DNA from: Petrolisthes cinctipes
Taxonomy: Eukaryota > Arthropoda > Malacostraca > Decapoda > Porcellanidae
Length of the DNA stretch: 64,000 nucleotides
Direction of reading: 5' to 3'
Assembly (NCBI GenBank): GCA_033782935.1
Contig: JAWQEG010000281.1
Coordinates: 242,001-306,000 of the forward strand
Shown here piece after piece: positions 21,754-32,910 of this stretch; within the stretch, counting starts at the first letter, position 1; the number at the start of each line of letters is the position of its first letter. The position numbers and the translations under genes are program-made. The notes below the pieces were generated by a model, which was not told the DNA's origin, ran no database searches, and saw only the letters and a list, made by a program, of their open reading frames with translations.

Positions 21754-22596
21754 ATATTTTATTTCCTTGATCTGTCTTTCAATAAAACTGTTTGAAGTCT
21801 TAGTTATTATATTGCACTAGCCAGATTTCACTACATATGGTATATTTCTGCCTGTTACTTGGTAATGGCAATTAATTGTACAGATATTGAGATTAATATA
21901 GAAACTACTGTAGGTAGGTGTAAAGGAAATAAAACAGTGACAGTAGAAGTTAAAATAATATAATGTCCTCCCAGTCAATGTCTTTGATTTATTTTCATGA
22001 CAACCAGCTACCAGTAAACTATTTGTATCATGCTGTTCTTGATTTACAGTACGTAACCTAACCTATCTTAAACTAAACTAGCCAAACCTAACCTAACCAA
22101 AAATCTATATATAATATACCAGTGATTGGCGTGATATTAAAAATATGCCCGGGGGGCAGCTGCCTTATCTCCACTGTTGTGTTAAATGTTTATCAACACA
22201 GTATAATAATTCACTTACCTGTCTTAGGCTGTTAATTCCTGTCTGATGTAACTTGGTGACTGTGTTATCTCTATCAGCTGATGGTGAGACAATGTTTATT
22301 TGTTGACATTATAATACTACGTTATGATTGGCTTACAGTACCAAGGACATATTGTTTCCTTCATTGTGATTGGGTGAGAGCCAGTCAGCTGGGTGGCGGT
22401 ATGAACAAAACACACGGAACGAAACGGGCAGCGACGCTCGCTACGAGGCTATCATCGTGAGCTACGATGGAGGTTATGAAGCTTTGGAGATACCAACTTT
22501 TGATCCTCGTAAGCCACGATCAAATATGGCGGCTACGAGAGAGTAAAGGTGATCGTAGCGACACCAACTTACGATGCTTTGAAGATCCCACCCCTG

Positions 22597-22985
22597 TACA
22601 GTCCAGTGATAATAGAGAGTGTGAAAGAATTTCTGGAAAGGGTATGGTTGAAGAGAAAATGAGTATATAGGGACGAGCAGGTTGTATAGGATATACAAAA
22701 TGAAAGTATGATGTGTATACATGTATTCTTTGGTGCTGTTTTTTGTTTTCTCTCTGCAGAGTCTGCAGAGGAAGACAGTGAGAGAGCGCCGTTGCAAAGG
22801 CTACACCCGAACGCGGGTGACTCTCAGTCATCATCATGGTGGTGGTGATCTGGCAACACTTGTACACAGATAACAACACCCACGTGACCCACCACCATCA
22901 CCTCCAAACATTAGACAGCTGAACTCAACACTATTATAATCATCATCAGACAACAACATTATTATAAATCATGGTACTAAATTAA
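22597..22985. other. Single-copy spacer upstream of the RagC exon
   Basis: Not repeated elsewhere in the window. It contains a good acceptor-like ttttctctctgcag ending near 22761 and an E-box cacgtgac at 22881-22888. No convincing coding exon was found; a noncoding 5' exon is possible. Confidence 0.4.
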
Positions 22986-23576
22986 GGTAAATATTGAATG
23001 AATTACCGTTATTGCGTACGGTTTTTCTACCTTCATTACCCACTTATTTAGACCCTTCTAAGGTATTAGTACAGAAGTGGACCTTACTGTATAATAGATA
23101 TTTTACTGTCATTACCCACTATTTTGGACCATTCTAAGACACTTTTCTTCTATGGTTTTTCTTCCTCAAATGCCCCGTTTTCGAGATATGCCCCATTCCC
23201 AATACCCATAGAAACATGGGTAAATATTGAATAAATTACCGTTATTGGGTACGGTTTTTCTACCTTCATTACCCACTTATTTAGACCATTCTAAGACTAT
23301 TTTCATCTATGGCATTTCCTCCGCAAATGCCCAATTTCCAAGATAGGGCATATTCAAATGGGGCATTTTAAAATTAGCCTGACCTTACCTGACCTAACCT
23401 AACCTAGACCGCATCAGACTACCGGGACCTAACCTGGGAAAACTACCGGGACCTAACCTAGGCAAACTACCAGGAAATAATCGTGATAAAGTACAATAAA
23501 TGACCGGGGTAAAATACTGGGACTTAGCCGGATCTGGCAACACTGCTGCAAAACGGTAATTCTTTCAATAAATACA
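22986..23576. mobile_element. Composite MITE of the ggtaaatattgaa family
   Basis: The outer pair of ends gives an 8-bp duplication taaattaa (22978-22985, 23577-23584). A second left end starts at 23219, so one full unit (23219-23576) is preceded by a partial unit within the same insertion. Confidence 0.8.
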
Positions 23577-23662
23577 TAAATTAATTATGGTGTTTATATA
23601 TTACTTTATATCTGGTTATATGGATACAGTCTCGTATGTTTGTTTGACAGGAATAAATCTCA

Positions 23663-23787
23663 GGCCCATATTCAGAAAGATTCGTGGTGTATACGATGGT
23701 GTGGTACTGGTACGATGGCTCTGTCTATGGAGTCGTCGTACCGGTACCACACCATAATATTCACCATGGATGTTCTTGAATATGGCC
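23663..23787. mobile_element. Near-perfect palindromic MITE
   Basis: About 125 bp that folds on itself. The arms ggcccatattcagaaagatt...ggtgtggtactggtacgatg and their inverses surround a short loop at ctgtctatggag. Same family as 13480-13600. Confidence 0.75.
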
Positions 23788-23854
23788 CTATATACCGTGT
23801 CCTTTCTATTTTTGGGGACATTTTTATTCACTTTTCATGTATGATATAATTATT

Positions 23855-24012
23855 GGTAAATATTGAAAGAATTACCGTTATTGCGTACGGTTTTTCTACC
23901 TTCATTACCCACTTATTTAGACCATTCTAAGACTATTTTCTTCTATGGCATTTCCTCCACAAATGCCCCATATCCAAGATAGGGCATATTCAAAAGGGGC
24001 ATTTTGAAATTG
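23855..24012. mobile_element. Truncated MITE of the ggtaaatattgaa family
   Basis: Left end and about 150 bp present, broken after aaaaggggcattttgaaatt. Lies in the intron upstream of the RagC exon. Confidence 0.8.
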
Positions 24013-24228
24013 AGGAAAAAATAAGAAAAAATATATTAAACCGATAATATGGTATTTCTGAAGAACAGGTCCTTCTAATTTGGTGCAGCATTTTTTAGTT
24101 TTTCATACATATAATTGGATGTTTTCTTCATTCTTTTCCATAATGTTATGAGCAAATATATGTTAACCTTTTCCTTGTATGAGTATTCTCTTAATTTCCA
24201 TATGATTACTATAGTCACCATCTTACAG

Positions 24229-24371
24229 GCCTCCTACACTCCAGATGATGACGAACATTACCGAGGTGACTTTGGTGCTGGCAATGAAGTGGGTTCCTTC
24301 CCTAAAGACCACATCACACAATTATCTCCACCGGATCAGAAACCAAAAATTCTCCTTATGGGACTACGTAG
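24229..24371 (+). CDS. RagC: Internal exon of a RagC/RagD-type GTPase
   Basis: A 143-bp exon between an acceptor (catcttacag) and a donor (ag/gtaataat). It reads 'ASYTPDDDEHYRGDFGAGNE', 'VGSFPKDHITQLSPPDQKPK' and 'ILLMGLR' plus two bases of the next codon. The end matches the conserved start of the Rag G-domain, where RagC/D proteins have K-P-R-I-L-L-M-G-L-R-R-S-G-K-S-S-I; the intron falls inside the G1/P-loop. The acidic N-terminal tail is as in RagC/D. RagC/D pairs with RagA/B on lysosomes to recruit mTORC1 when amino acids are present. Neither neighbouring exon was found, so the downstream intron may exceed 39 kb. This is the only recognised host coding sequence in the window. Confidence 0.85.
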
Positions 24372-24525
24372 GTAATAATTATGATATGTCATATGTATAA
24401 CATTACTCTATGGTAATGCTGTATAAATTATAGTCAAGGTCCTGAATATTATGTATAAATTTCAGTACAGTATTATAAATATTGTATGTACCGTACTATA
24501 TAGTGTATAATTATAAAGTGGCTGC

Positions 24526-25537
24526 TCAATATATTCTGTATATGGATGGTTGTATGAGAGAGATGAAGGACAAAGTGAATGGTCTGGGGGTGAAGTTGAG
24601 GCTGAATGAAGCAAATTGGTCCTTGGTGGCAAGTTTATTTGCGGATGACACTGTGTTGATGGTTGAGAGTGAAAGGGAGGTACAGAGAGTGGTGGACGAA
24701 TTTCAGTCTGTGTGTAAACGAAAGAAACTGAAGGTGAATGTTGGTAAATGTAAAGTGATGGTATTTGAGAGAGCAGAAACTGAAGTGATTGACTTTGCTA
24801 CACCTTACAGAGTGGGAGTACCAACTGGGACGAAGTGTGAGATAACTCTGAGGGGCGAGAGGATGGAGGAAGTGAATGAGTTTAAGTACCTGGGTACAGT
24901 TATGTGTAAACATGGAAGTATGGAAGGAGAAATGAGGGAGAGAGCAGTGAAGGGTTTACAGGTCATAGGATCACTGGGGAGGATTATGAAGGGTAGAAGT
25001 GTGAGTATGGAAGTGAAAAGGGGACTATGAAATAGTATAATCCTGCCAACACTGATATATGCATCAGAGACATGGACATGGAGTAGGGCTCATCAGTCTA
25101 AAATAGGTGCTGTGGAAATGAGTTACTTGAGAGGAGCACGTGGGTTGTCTAGGTGGGATGGAGAAAGTAATAAGAGTGTGTATGAGAGATGTGGTATGAG
25201 TGAGAAGGCAATTGGTATTGAGTGTGGAGTGGTTGAGAGAGTGAAGCGTAATACACTGAGGTGGTTTGGACATGTAGAGAGAATGCAAGGCGAGGAGTTT
25301 GTAAAGAAGGTGTATGGAAGTGAAGTTGTAGGACCTGGTGTGAGAGGCAGACCTCCGGTCAGATGGCAGAACAGAGTGGTAGAGTATGTAAAGGAGAGAA
25401 ACGTGAGGGGTAGAGTAGGGATGGACCAAGTAAGGAGGGAGTGTTGGAACAGGGAGAACTGGAGACACTTCTGCCGTGGCCACCCCCTTGGGGGGAGTTC
25501 CCGGAGGGAGCGAGGCGTCAGAGCTATAGATAGATAG
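24526..25537 (+). pseudogene. RTE-like LINE 3' half in B2
   Basis: Starts at 'MDGCMREMKDKVNGLGVKLR' with no upstream RT. It has 'SLFADDTVLMV', an in-frame TGA at 25026-25028 where B1 has CGA, then continues to 'HFCRGHPLGGSS' and a (taga)n tail. Otherwise it closely matches 16262-17257. Confidence 0.85.
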
Positions 25538-25720
25538 ATAGATATTTATTATTATTATTATTATTATGAGGTGCAGTAAAATTAAACACATGTTGTTCTT
25601 TATTACCAAGATATTTATTATTATTATGAGGTGCTGCAAAATCATACACGTGTTGTTCTTTATTACCAAGATATTTACTACGATGGAAGGAAAGTGTTGG
25701 TGGATATTTGATTGTGGCTG
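25538..25720. mobile_element. Right part of the cagccacaatcaaatatcc MITE
   Basis: (tta)n, two copies of gaggtgc-gcaaaatnaaacac, then gatatttgattgtggctg with TA outside. The left end was lost at the duplication edge. Confidence 0.8.
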
Positions 25721-26034
25721 TACATACCGTATTGTCATCATCAGTACAGTACATGAGACCATTATAACTTTTAACTTTTACTATGAGGAGAAGTCACGTA
25801 TTTTAGAATCAATAATTTCCTGCTTTCGTTCGTAGCTTGAGAAAGTCTAAAAAAAATCAGGATTGACTTTAATTCATTATATACTTACCTTAATTGTTGT
25901 CTGAAAACCTAAAGCCAATATTTCAGTCTGGGGCCAAGGAAAATATTTATGTAATACTCCATCCTAACAGAATCAAATAAGTCTACAGATTACAGTACTG
26001 TTTTGTTAACCTTTAAATTTGGGGTGGGTAGAAA

Positions 26035-26690
26035 GCCTGTCCCCTATTCCCGCACCCCCCTAATCCCCCCCAATCCTGTCCCCATACTCCCGCACCAACC
26101 AAACCCCTCCCAAGCCTGTCCCCCTACTCCCACACCCCCCTAAGCCTGTCCCCCTATTTCCGCACCCCCCCCAAAAAAAACCCAAGCTTGTCCCCCTACT
26201 CCCGCACCAACCAACCCCCCCCCCCAAGCATGTTCTCTACTCCCGCACCCCACAAGAGCCCCCCCCAAGCCTGTCTCCCTATTCCCGCACCCCCCCAAAC
26301 CCCCCAAGCCTGTCCTCTACTCTCGCACCAACCAAACCCCCCCCCAGCCTGTCCCCATACTCCCGCACCAACCAAACCCCCCCCCCCCATGCCTGTCCTC
26401 TACTTCCGCACCCCCCTAACCCCCCCAAAACCCCCCCCATACTCCCGCACCCCCCAAAACCCCCACAAGCCTGTCCTCCTACTCCTGCACCCCCCAAAAC
26501 CCCCACAAGCCTGTCCCCCTACTCCAGCATCCCCCTAAACCCCCCCAAGCCTGTCCCAATACTCCCGCACCAACCAACCCCCCCCCAAGCCGGTCCCCTA
26601 CTCCCTCACCCCCCAAACCCCACCACTAAGCCCGTCCTCTACTCCCGCACCCCCCTAAGCCCCCCCAAGCCTGTCCCCTATTCCTGCACC
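26035..26690. repeat. Expanded C-rich minisatellite
   Basis: About 17 units of aagcctgtcccc(c)tactccc, gcacc and C(5-9) runs, against about five units in B1. Units vary in length and in the length of their C runs. Strong candidate for i-motif or, on the opposite strand, G-quadruplex structures. Confidence 0.9.
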
Positions 26691-26827
26691 CCCTTAATTC
26701 AACTTATCTAATATCAGTAAGTCTGTTTTATTAACCTTTAAAATTTATATGGGTTAAAATAATTACTCCAACTCCATTTTTTTTCCGACCCTATCTTTTC
26801 ACCATATGTTAAATTCACACAGGTTAA

Positions 26828-27200
26828 TTAAGGGGGTGTGTGGGAATAGGGGGATAGGCTTTGGAGGAGGGGGGGTTGGGGGTTGTGAGAATAGGGGGAT
26901 AGGCTTTGGGGGGGGGGGGGTTGGGGGTTGCGAGAATAGGGGGATAGGCTTTGGGGGGGGGGTGCGGAAATAGGGGGATAGGCTTTGGAGGGGGGGAGGG
27001 TTGGGGGTTGCGGGAATAGGGGGATAGGCTTTGGGGGGGGGGTGCAGGAATAGGGGGACAGGCTTGGGGTGGGTAGAAAGCCTGTCCCCTATTCCCACAC
27101 ACCCCAAACCCCTTCCAAGCCTGTCCCCCTACTCCCCCCCAAGCCTGTCCTCTACTCCCGCACCCCCCAAACCCCCCCCAAGCTTGTCCCCCTTGTGTTA
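26828..27200. repeat. Inverted G-rich block followed by more C-rich units
   Basis: 26828-27066 holds the same minisatellite in reverse complement (gggggataggctttgggggg), then at about 27068 it turns back to the C-rich strand up to 27195. The motif ttaaattcacacaggttaa flanks it on both sides (about 26807 and 27197). Absent from B1. Confidence 0.88.
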
Positions 27201-27458
27201 AATTCACACAGGTTAAACACATCATTTTTTTTATTTTTATTAAGAAACTAACATGTTGTGTAACTTATTGTATAACATTTAGGTTAATTTAGATACAATA
27301 CCATCTACATTATTTTTGAGTATATCATATTTATGTTTTCATTTAAGTATATTTTCCCTAGTTGATATCTCTCTTTTTTTTCATTATTTTTTAGTATATC
27401 ATATTTATGTTTTAATTTAAGTATATTTTCCCTAGCTGATATCTCTCTTTTTTTTCTG

Positions 27459-27461
<3 letters not shown>

Positions 27462-27505
<44 letters not shown>

Positions 27506-27586
27506 TTTAAGTTTTCATTTCTGTATATTTTCCATAGTTGATCTCTCTCTCTTCTTTTTTTTTGTGTGTGTGTGTGTGTGTGTGTG
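27462..27586. repeat. (TG)n tracts
   Basis: Two long (tg)n runs separated by a T-rich stretch; longer than the counterpart in B1. Confidence 0.9.
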
Positions 27587-27590
27587 TCAT

Positions 27591-27754
27591 AAGGCTGCTG
27601 GCCCTATATAACCCAGGGAAAGAGAGGTAAACTATTCATTCGTGTGTCTCCCTTCAACACACACACACTCATACAGACACACACACACACATCAGAAACA
27701 AGAGAAGAAAAAGAAGCGGCATGAAGATTGTAGCTGTATTTACCGTGTCAGGGG
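27591..27754 (+). promoter_or_regulatory. Second copy of the promoter-like leader
   Basis: Same TATA-like ccctatataaccc, CA-rich leader and ATG (27721) as at 18331-18482. Here the frame is interrupted after accgtgtcagggg by a SINE-like insert. Confidence 0.35.
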
Positions 27755-28318
27755 GGGCCCAGTGGGGCTGACTTTATTCTCTGTGAATATTAGTTATCCC
27801 CCACAGGGCTAGAATAAAGATTGTTGTAGGATCTGGTCACTTTCTAGTGGATTTGACGAGATCTGCCCACATGGATTAAAAATCCACGTGAGGTGTACTG
27901 CAACCGGAGGCCTTTTTTTTTTTTTTTTCCACTGCTGTGTGGACCGCCAGCACACGGGGGTGCATTTCCCTTTGCATGCAGCAGTGTAAACTCCCTCCCC
28001 TTATGGTCCCTTCAGGGCTGGTCTCATGGAAGGTACGGCCCCACTTGTAGCTCTTGTGGTAACGTGGACTTGGGCCCACAGCACTGGCTGTGGGATCAAA
28101 GCCTTCCCCCCAATCTCCCTGGCGGTCGGAGGCCCCCAGACTCCCTGGTCCAGTAAGCTCTGGTCCCATTTCCTTGGGATGTGCTTCGGTAGCCCAGGCA
28201 TATAGGGCCAGCCCCTCCTTTATTTTAATTTGTTTTTTCACTGCGACCAGAGTGTACCAGGGGTCTGTGGGGCAGGAGGCCATTCTGCCCTGGGAGAACA
28301 TCAACAACAACAACAACA
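27755..28318 (+). mobile_element. SINE-like insert with (caa)n tail, private to B2
   Basis: About 564 bp, GC-rich, without a protein-like frame. It ends gaacatcaacaacaacaaca and is flanked by a 13-bp duplication accgtgtcagggg. B1 has the uninterrupted site, so it inserted after the B duplication. Its tail resembles the LINE-B 3' terminus (gaacttcaacaacaac), suggesting that LINE-B machinery mobilised it. A poly(T) run at 27913-27928 lies inside. Confidence 0.7.
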
Positions 28319-28325
28319 ACCGTGT

Positions 28326-31300
28326 CAGGGGTGGGATCTTCAAAGCATCGTAACCGCAGTTATGATTCTCGTAGCGCCATATTTGCTCGTAAGTTGTTCA
28401 TAACCGCTACGATCGTATCTTCAAAGCCTCGTAAGGGAGTTTCCGTCCGCCATTATGCGCCATATTTGCTCGTAGTGCTACAAGAACTGAAAAGCACCCT
28501 TTAGGCTGATAGCAGGGTCGCGTAGTCGATAAACAACCCGTAAATAGTGAGATTTGAGTTTATTTACACTTGGCGCGGTCGACACAGGCGACATAATGGT
28601 TGTTGTTGTTGTCACTCATCGGTAAATATAAACAAGAGGAGGGGATTCAGTGAGCAGCTAGGAGAATGGAGCTGCAAGTGTCAATTTAAACTGATGCACT
28701 GTGAAATAGAAAGTTACAAATACTTTTTTGTGTATCATTACTTTTGGAGTGTTTAAGAATAATAGGATATAATGGTGACTTACTAATTGCAGGAAAGTGG
28801 CTTCCAGTTACCTGCAAACAAAGCAGAAATTCTTCATTGCATAGTTAGACTTAATTTAATCCATGTAGTATGAGTCTTTAATCCATAGTCCTTTGCATGA
28901 AGTGGATATTCTTAAGGTTGATAAACTTTCTTTATGATTGATTGACTTTCTAATGAAAATATTACAAGCACATTAATGTAATGAGTGAGCTGGTAACATT
29001 TAAATAACTGGAATTATATACCTACTGATATATACTGGAGATGTGTAAAAGGTTGACCATATTCCCGAATCTAAAGACAAAAATATGTCTCAGAATTAAC
29101 TAATGCAAATATTATCATGTTGTAAAAGTCTCAATAACATGTACCGTACATGAACCTTTCCAACCAATTCAATTAATTTTATTGAACAGTATAATTTAAT
29201 ACATAATTTTCACCTGTTCTCATATTACATAAGACTTGTATTTTTCTAAAATAAATGCTTTTCAACAGCATATAACAAATATGTGACTGGTATTGTTTTT
29301 TCTTAATGTTTTAATTATAGACTATAAAAAAACCTACATTTATTTACATATGACACCTGTAAAGTTTACAGAAATCCATGATACCTCCCTAGCTATTTGT
29401 ACTATTAGTTTCCTGCATTATCACAGTTCATTACATTATATATACCTGAGTAAAAACCTGCAAATTTATGATATTGGAAAGCTGTTTGAACTCATGTACT
29501 TTCCAACAATGACTGAAAACAAAAAACACCAATTCCTTAATGACTACAGTACTTGTTTGGCACTCTTCACATTGCTTGGACATATCACAAATATGGCAGA
29601 GAAATTATTAAAATACCATTAGATTAAAGCCACAGTACGGCATAAGTATATCCTTATAGTTAATCTTCGAACCTTGATATGTAAATAAAACTAAGACATT
29701 AATATTATTAGCCAAAGATAAGAATGCATGAAAAAAAAAGTTTATTTTACTCAAAGAATAATAAATCTAACATGATATGTGAATGTTAAAAGCTATATTT
29801 GAAAGACAAAATATATAATGAAAATAAATAATGTAATTTCTTTAAAAACATAAGCAGAAGTTAACAATAATTTAGATTGAAACCTACACACAAACCACAC
29901 AACTAAAAACATACTTGCACACTAATAACTCTGTCACAAAATATAACACAACTTAAACCACACTAATCATTAAAAAAAAAATCACACACACACAACAAAA
30001 CACACTTGAAAACAAATCACCTTTTCTCGATAGGCTTTTTAATGTTCACCAAAGTTTCTGATATTGTGGCTATATTTTCTGCAAGATCCATCAAAATATC
30101 CCTTATAGTCTTATGGACAACTAGTATATCTGGAGCTAGCGTAGCTTCCAGATGAGCTGTTACACCTCCAGCTGACCTAGAGGAAGGGCGACTTGAGGCT
30201 ACAGAGCTGTGGTACGAATGCTCCTCACTTGGTGGTAGGTTCTACCAGCTTCGGCAAGCTGTCGCCAGTCAAAACCCTAACAGTCTTCCACTGTAACTAG
30301 CCCGAAGTCCTGCCAACTTGGCCCAGGTCTAGGTGAAGGGGCCCTTGATGGCAGTCCTGGGTCATCCACATCACCTTATTATGAAATTATGAAAATTAGC
30401 AACTTTCATATAATTTTAGAGAAATATTAAGGATTATCGTTATGAATTAAAATTGTAAATTCACTCTTAATGAAAGCAGTATATAATTAGTCATACATAT
30501 AAGTACAGCAGCAGTACTGCAATTTTTACTTGGTTAAAGTACTCATATGATACATATGGAATCCAACAAAGCATCACAAATTTAGTTTTGATTAACATGG
30601 CTCCAATATTTACGACTACATGAACTGCTAACAGGAGTTATTTATATGATACACAAAATGTATAAATCACTATGTACTTGACTCCTGTATATTGGGTCAT
30701 CACTGTACATGTACCGTATTTACTGAAGGTATGGATATATGAGAACATCTTGTATATTTGTTCCTAGGACTAAGGCCTTATGATTTGCACTGTTTAACTT
30801 TGAATGTAATTGAGAGGTAATGCTGCTCAAAATGTATGTTTTATATATATAAACTCTCAATGTAATTACTTCACATAGTGCCAATGAGGGAAGATTTCCA
30901 TATTACTAGCCTAGATGAACAGCAGGATATTTTTTACTGTTATATACTGTACATACTGCCTGGGTCTTGGAGTCCACAGAAATACCCGACACTTGCACTT
31001 CTTTAATGACTTGAGCCATAGCCTCTTCTATGTGGGTGAATGTCTTTGTGTCACTAGTGTCACCACCTGAAATATAACGAAAAATGGTACATAATTCAAT
31101 AACAAAGCAGAACCAAGCAGAATAAATTACAATACCTGGTTATCGTATTAAAATGGTACTGTATCTAAATCAGGCAGTGGACACTCCCCCCCCCCCATCC
31201 TTCAACCCATGTGTGCCCATGCCAACAGCCGAATCCACAAAATAAATAATGCTTATATATTTTAGGTAAATATTGAATGAATTACCGTTATTGAGTACGG

Positions 31301-32475
31301 TTTTTCTACCTTCATTACCTATTTATTTAGATCATTCTAAGACTATTTTCTTCTATGGCATTTCCTCCGCAAATGCCCCATTTCCAAGATATTCAAATGG
31401 GGCATTTTGATATTAGCCTTACCTTACCTAACCTAACCTAGACCGCATCAGACTACCGGGACCTAACCTGGGCAGACTACCGGGACCTAACCTGGGCAGA
31501 CTACCGGGACCTAACCTGGCCAAACTACTGGGAAATAACCGTGGTAAAGTACAGGAAATGACAGGGTCAAAATACTGGGACCTAGCCGGATCTGGCAACA
31601 CTGCTACAAAACGGTAATTCTTTCAATAAATACCATATTTTATTTCCTTGATGTGTCTTTCAATAAAACTGTTTGAAGTCTTAGTTATTATATTGCACTT
31701 GCCAGATTTCACTACATATGGTATATTTCTGCCTGTTACTTGGTAATGGCAATCAATTGTACAGATTTTTAGATTAATATAGAAACTACTGTAGGTAGGT
31801 GTAAAGGAAATAAAACAGTGACAGTAGAAGTTAAAAGAATATAATGTCCTCCCAGTCAATGTCTTTGATTTATTTTCATGACAACCAGCTACCAGTAAAC
31901 TATTTGTATCATGCTGTTCTTGATTTACAGTACGTAACCTAACCTATCTTAAACTAAACTAGCTAAACCTAACTTAACCAAAAATCTATATATAATATAC
32001 CAGTGATTGGCGTGATATTAAAAATATGCCCGGGGGGCAGCTGCCTTATCTCCACTGTTGTGTTAAATGTTTATCAACACAGTATAATAATTCACTTACC
32101 TGTCTTAGGCTGTTAATTCCTGTCTGATGTAACTTGGTGACTGTGTTATCTCTATCAGCTGATGGTGAGACAATGTTTATTTGTTGACATTGTAATACTA
32201 CGTTATGATTGGCTTACAGTACCAAGGACATATTGTTTCCTTCATTGTGATTGGGTGAGAGCCAGTCAGCTGGGTGGCGGTATGAACAAAACACACGGAA
32301 CGAAACGGGCAGCGACGCTCGCTACGAGGATATCATCGTGAGCTACGATGGAGGTTATGAAGCTTTGGAGATACCAACTTATGATCCTCGTAAGCCACAA
32401 TCAAATATGGCGGCTACGAGAGAGTAAAGGTGATCGTAGCGACACCAACTTACGATGCTTTGAAGATCCCACCCC
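28326..32475. mobile_element. Second copy of the 4.1-kb TIR element
   Basis: Matches 18483-22596, with the same inner MITE (31265-31634) and the same degraded minus-strand exons (about 30020-30360 and 30960-31070). The right end lacks its last two bases at the junction with arm A'. Confidence 0.65.
31265..31634. mobile_element. MITE ggtaaatattgaa inside the second 4.1-kb element
   Basis: Same insertion site and 8-bp duplication atatttta as at 21408-21753. It carries one extra copy of the ccgggacctaacctgggcag unit, so the unit number changed after duplication. Confidence 0.92.
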
Positions 32476-32620
32476 AGAGATGAATGGCACACACACACAC
32501 ATACCCTGCATTCGAACTCAGCCTCTATAGGTGTACTGGGTGGGGAAATGAACAATACCAGGCGATTCGAAGCTTTCTGCTGCTCACACTCTGGTCAGAA
32601 ATTGTGTATCACGAGTGTAC
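32474..32620. mobile_element. MITE gtacactcgtgatac, truncated at the arm junction
   Basis: Only the outer end of the element seen complete at 14935-15107 remains. Confidence 0.75.
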
Positions 32621-32910
32621 TTTAGCCACAAGGACTTTATTAGTATTACTGTAGGAGGACGGACCACTCATATACGAGTTTTGGTCATCGCGGTACAGCA
32701 GAGCCACCTAGCGGCTGATAGGAATCACTAACAGCTGCTCCTTGACTTTCACAGGAGCGGTGGAAGTTTTTTTGCAGTTTTTGGTTGGTTATGATTGATT
32801 TTTTTTACTGGAACCAGCACCTTTAAATGGAATAATTAAGTACTTATCATTATTCCGCTTTTCAAAAATACTGAAACGCGAATATTTACATAAATAAAGT
32901 AGCAACTTAA

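Larger units (their letters stand above)
16250..22596 (+). repeat. Block B1 of a direct duplication
   Basis: RTE 3' half, MITE remainder, C-rich array, T/TG tracts, promoter-like stretch and 4.1-kb TIR element follow in the same order at 24526-32475. Homology starts inside the RTE at 'tatggatggttgtatgagag'. B2 differs by a much longer C-rich array and by an extra SINE-like insert. Confidence 0.9.
18483..22596. mobile_element. 4.1-kb TIR element of unknown superfamily
   Basis: Ends caggggtgggatcttcaaag-catcgtaa, inverted at both sides (left 18483, right to 22596). Imperfect inverted similarity extends about 80 bp further (ctcgtagc-gccatatttg-ctcgtaag). No clear target duplication was seen. 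Inside are traces of a spliced gene on the minus strand (20180-22230) and a young MITE (21408-21753). The other copy is 28326-32475, truncated by two bases where arm A' begins. Size, long TIRs and a small spliced gene suggest a DNA transposon, possibly Harbinger-like, but no DDE transposase was identified. Confidence 0.65.
24526..32475 (+). repeat. Block B2 of a direct duplication
   Basis: Second copy of B1. Differences: 5' edge inside the RTE, an expanded C-rich array with an inverted part, an extra 564-bp SINE-like insert at 27755-28318, and loss of the last two bases of the TIR element where arm A' begins. Confidence 0.9.

Noticed and set aside
22761..22850. Possible exon after ttttctctctgcag
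   Set aside because: No frame resembles a known protein and no donor was convincing; left as a possible noncoding exon.
26188..27225. Proline/glycine-rich open frames on both strands
   Set aside because: Translation of the C-rich minisatellite; the same DNA is open on both strands.
27876..28343. 155-codon frame on the minus strand
   Set aside because: Lies in the SINE-like insert, crosses its poly(T) and tail, no domain seen.
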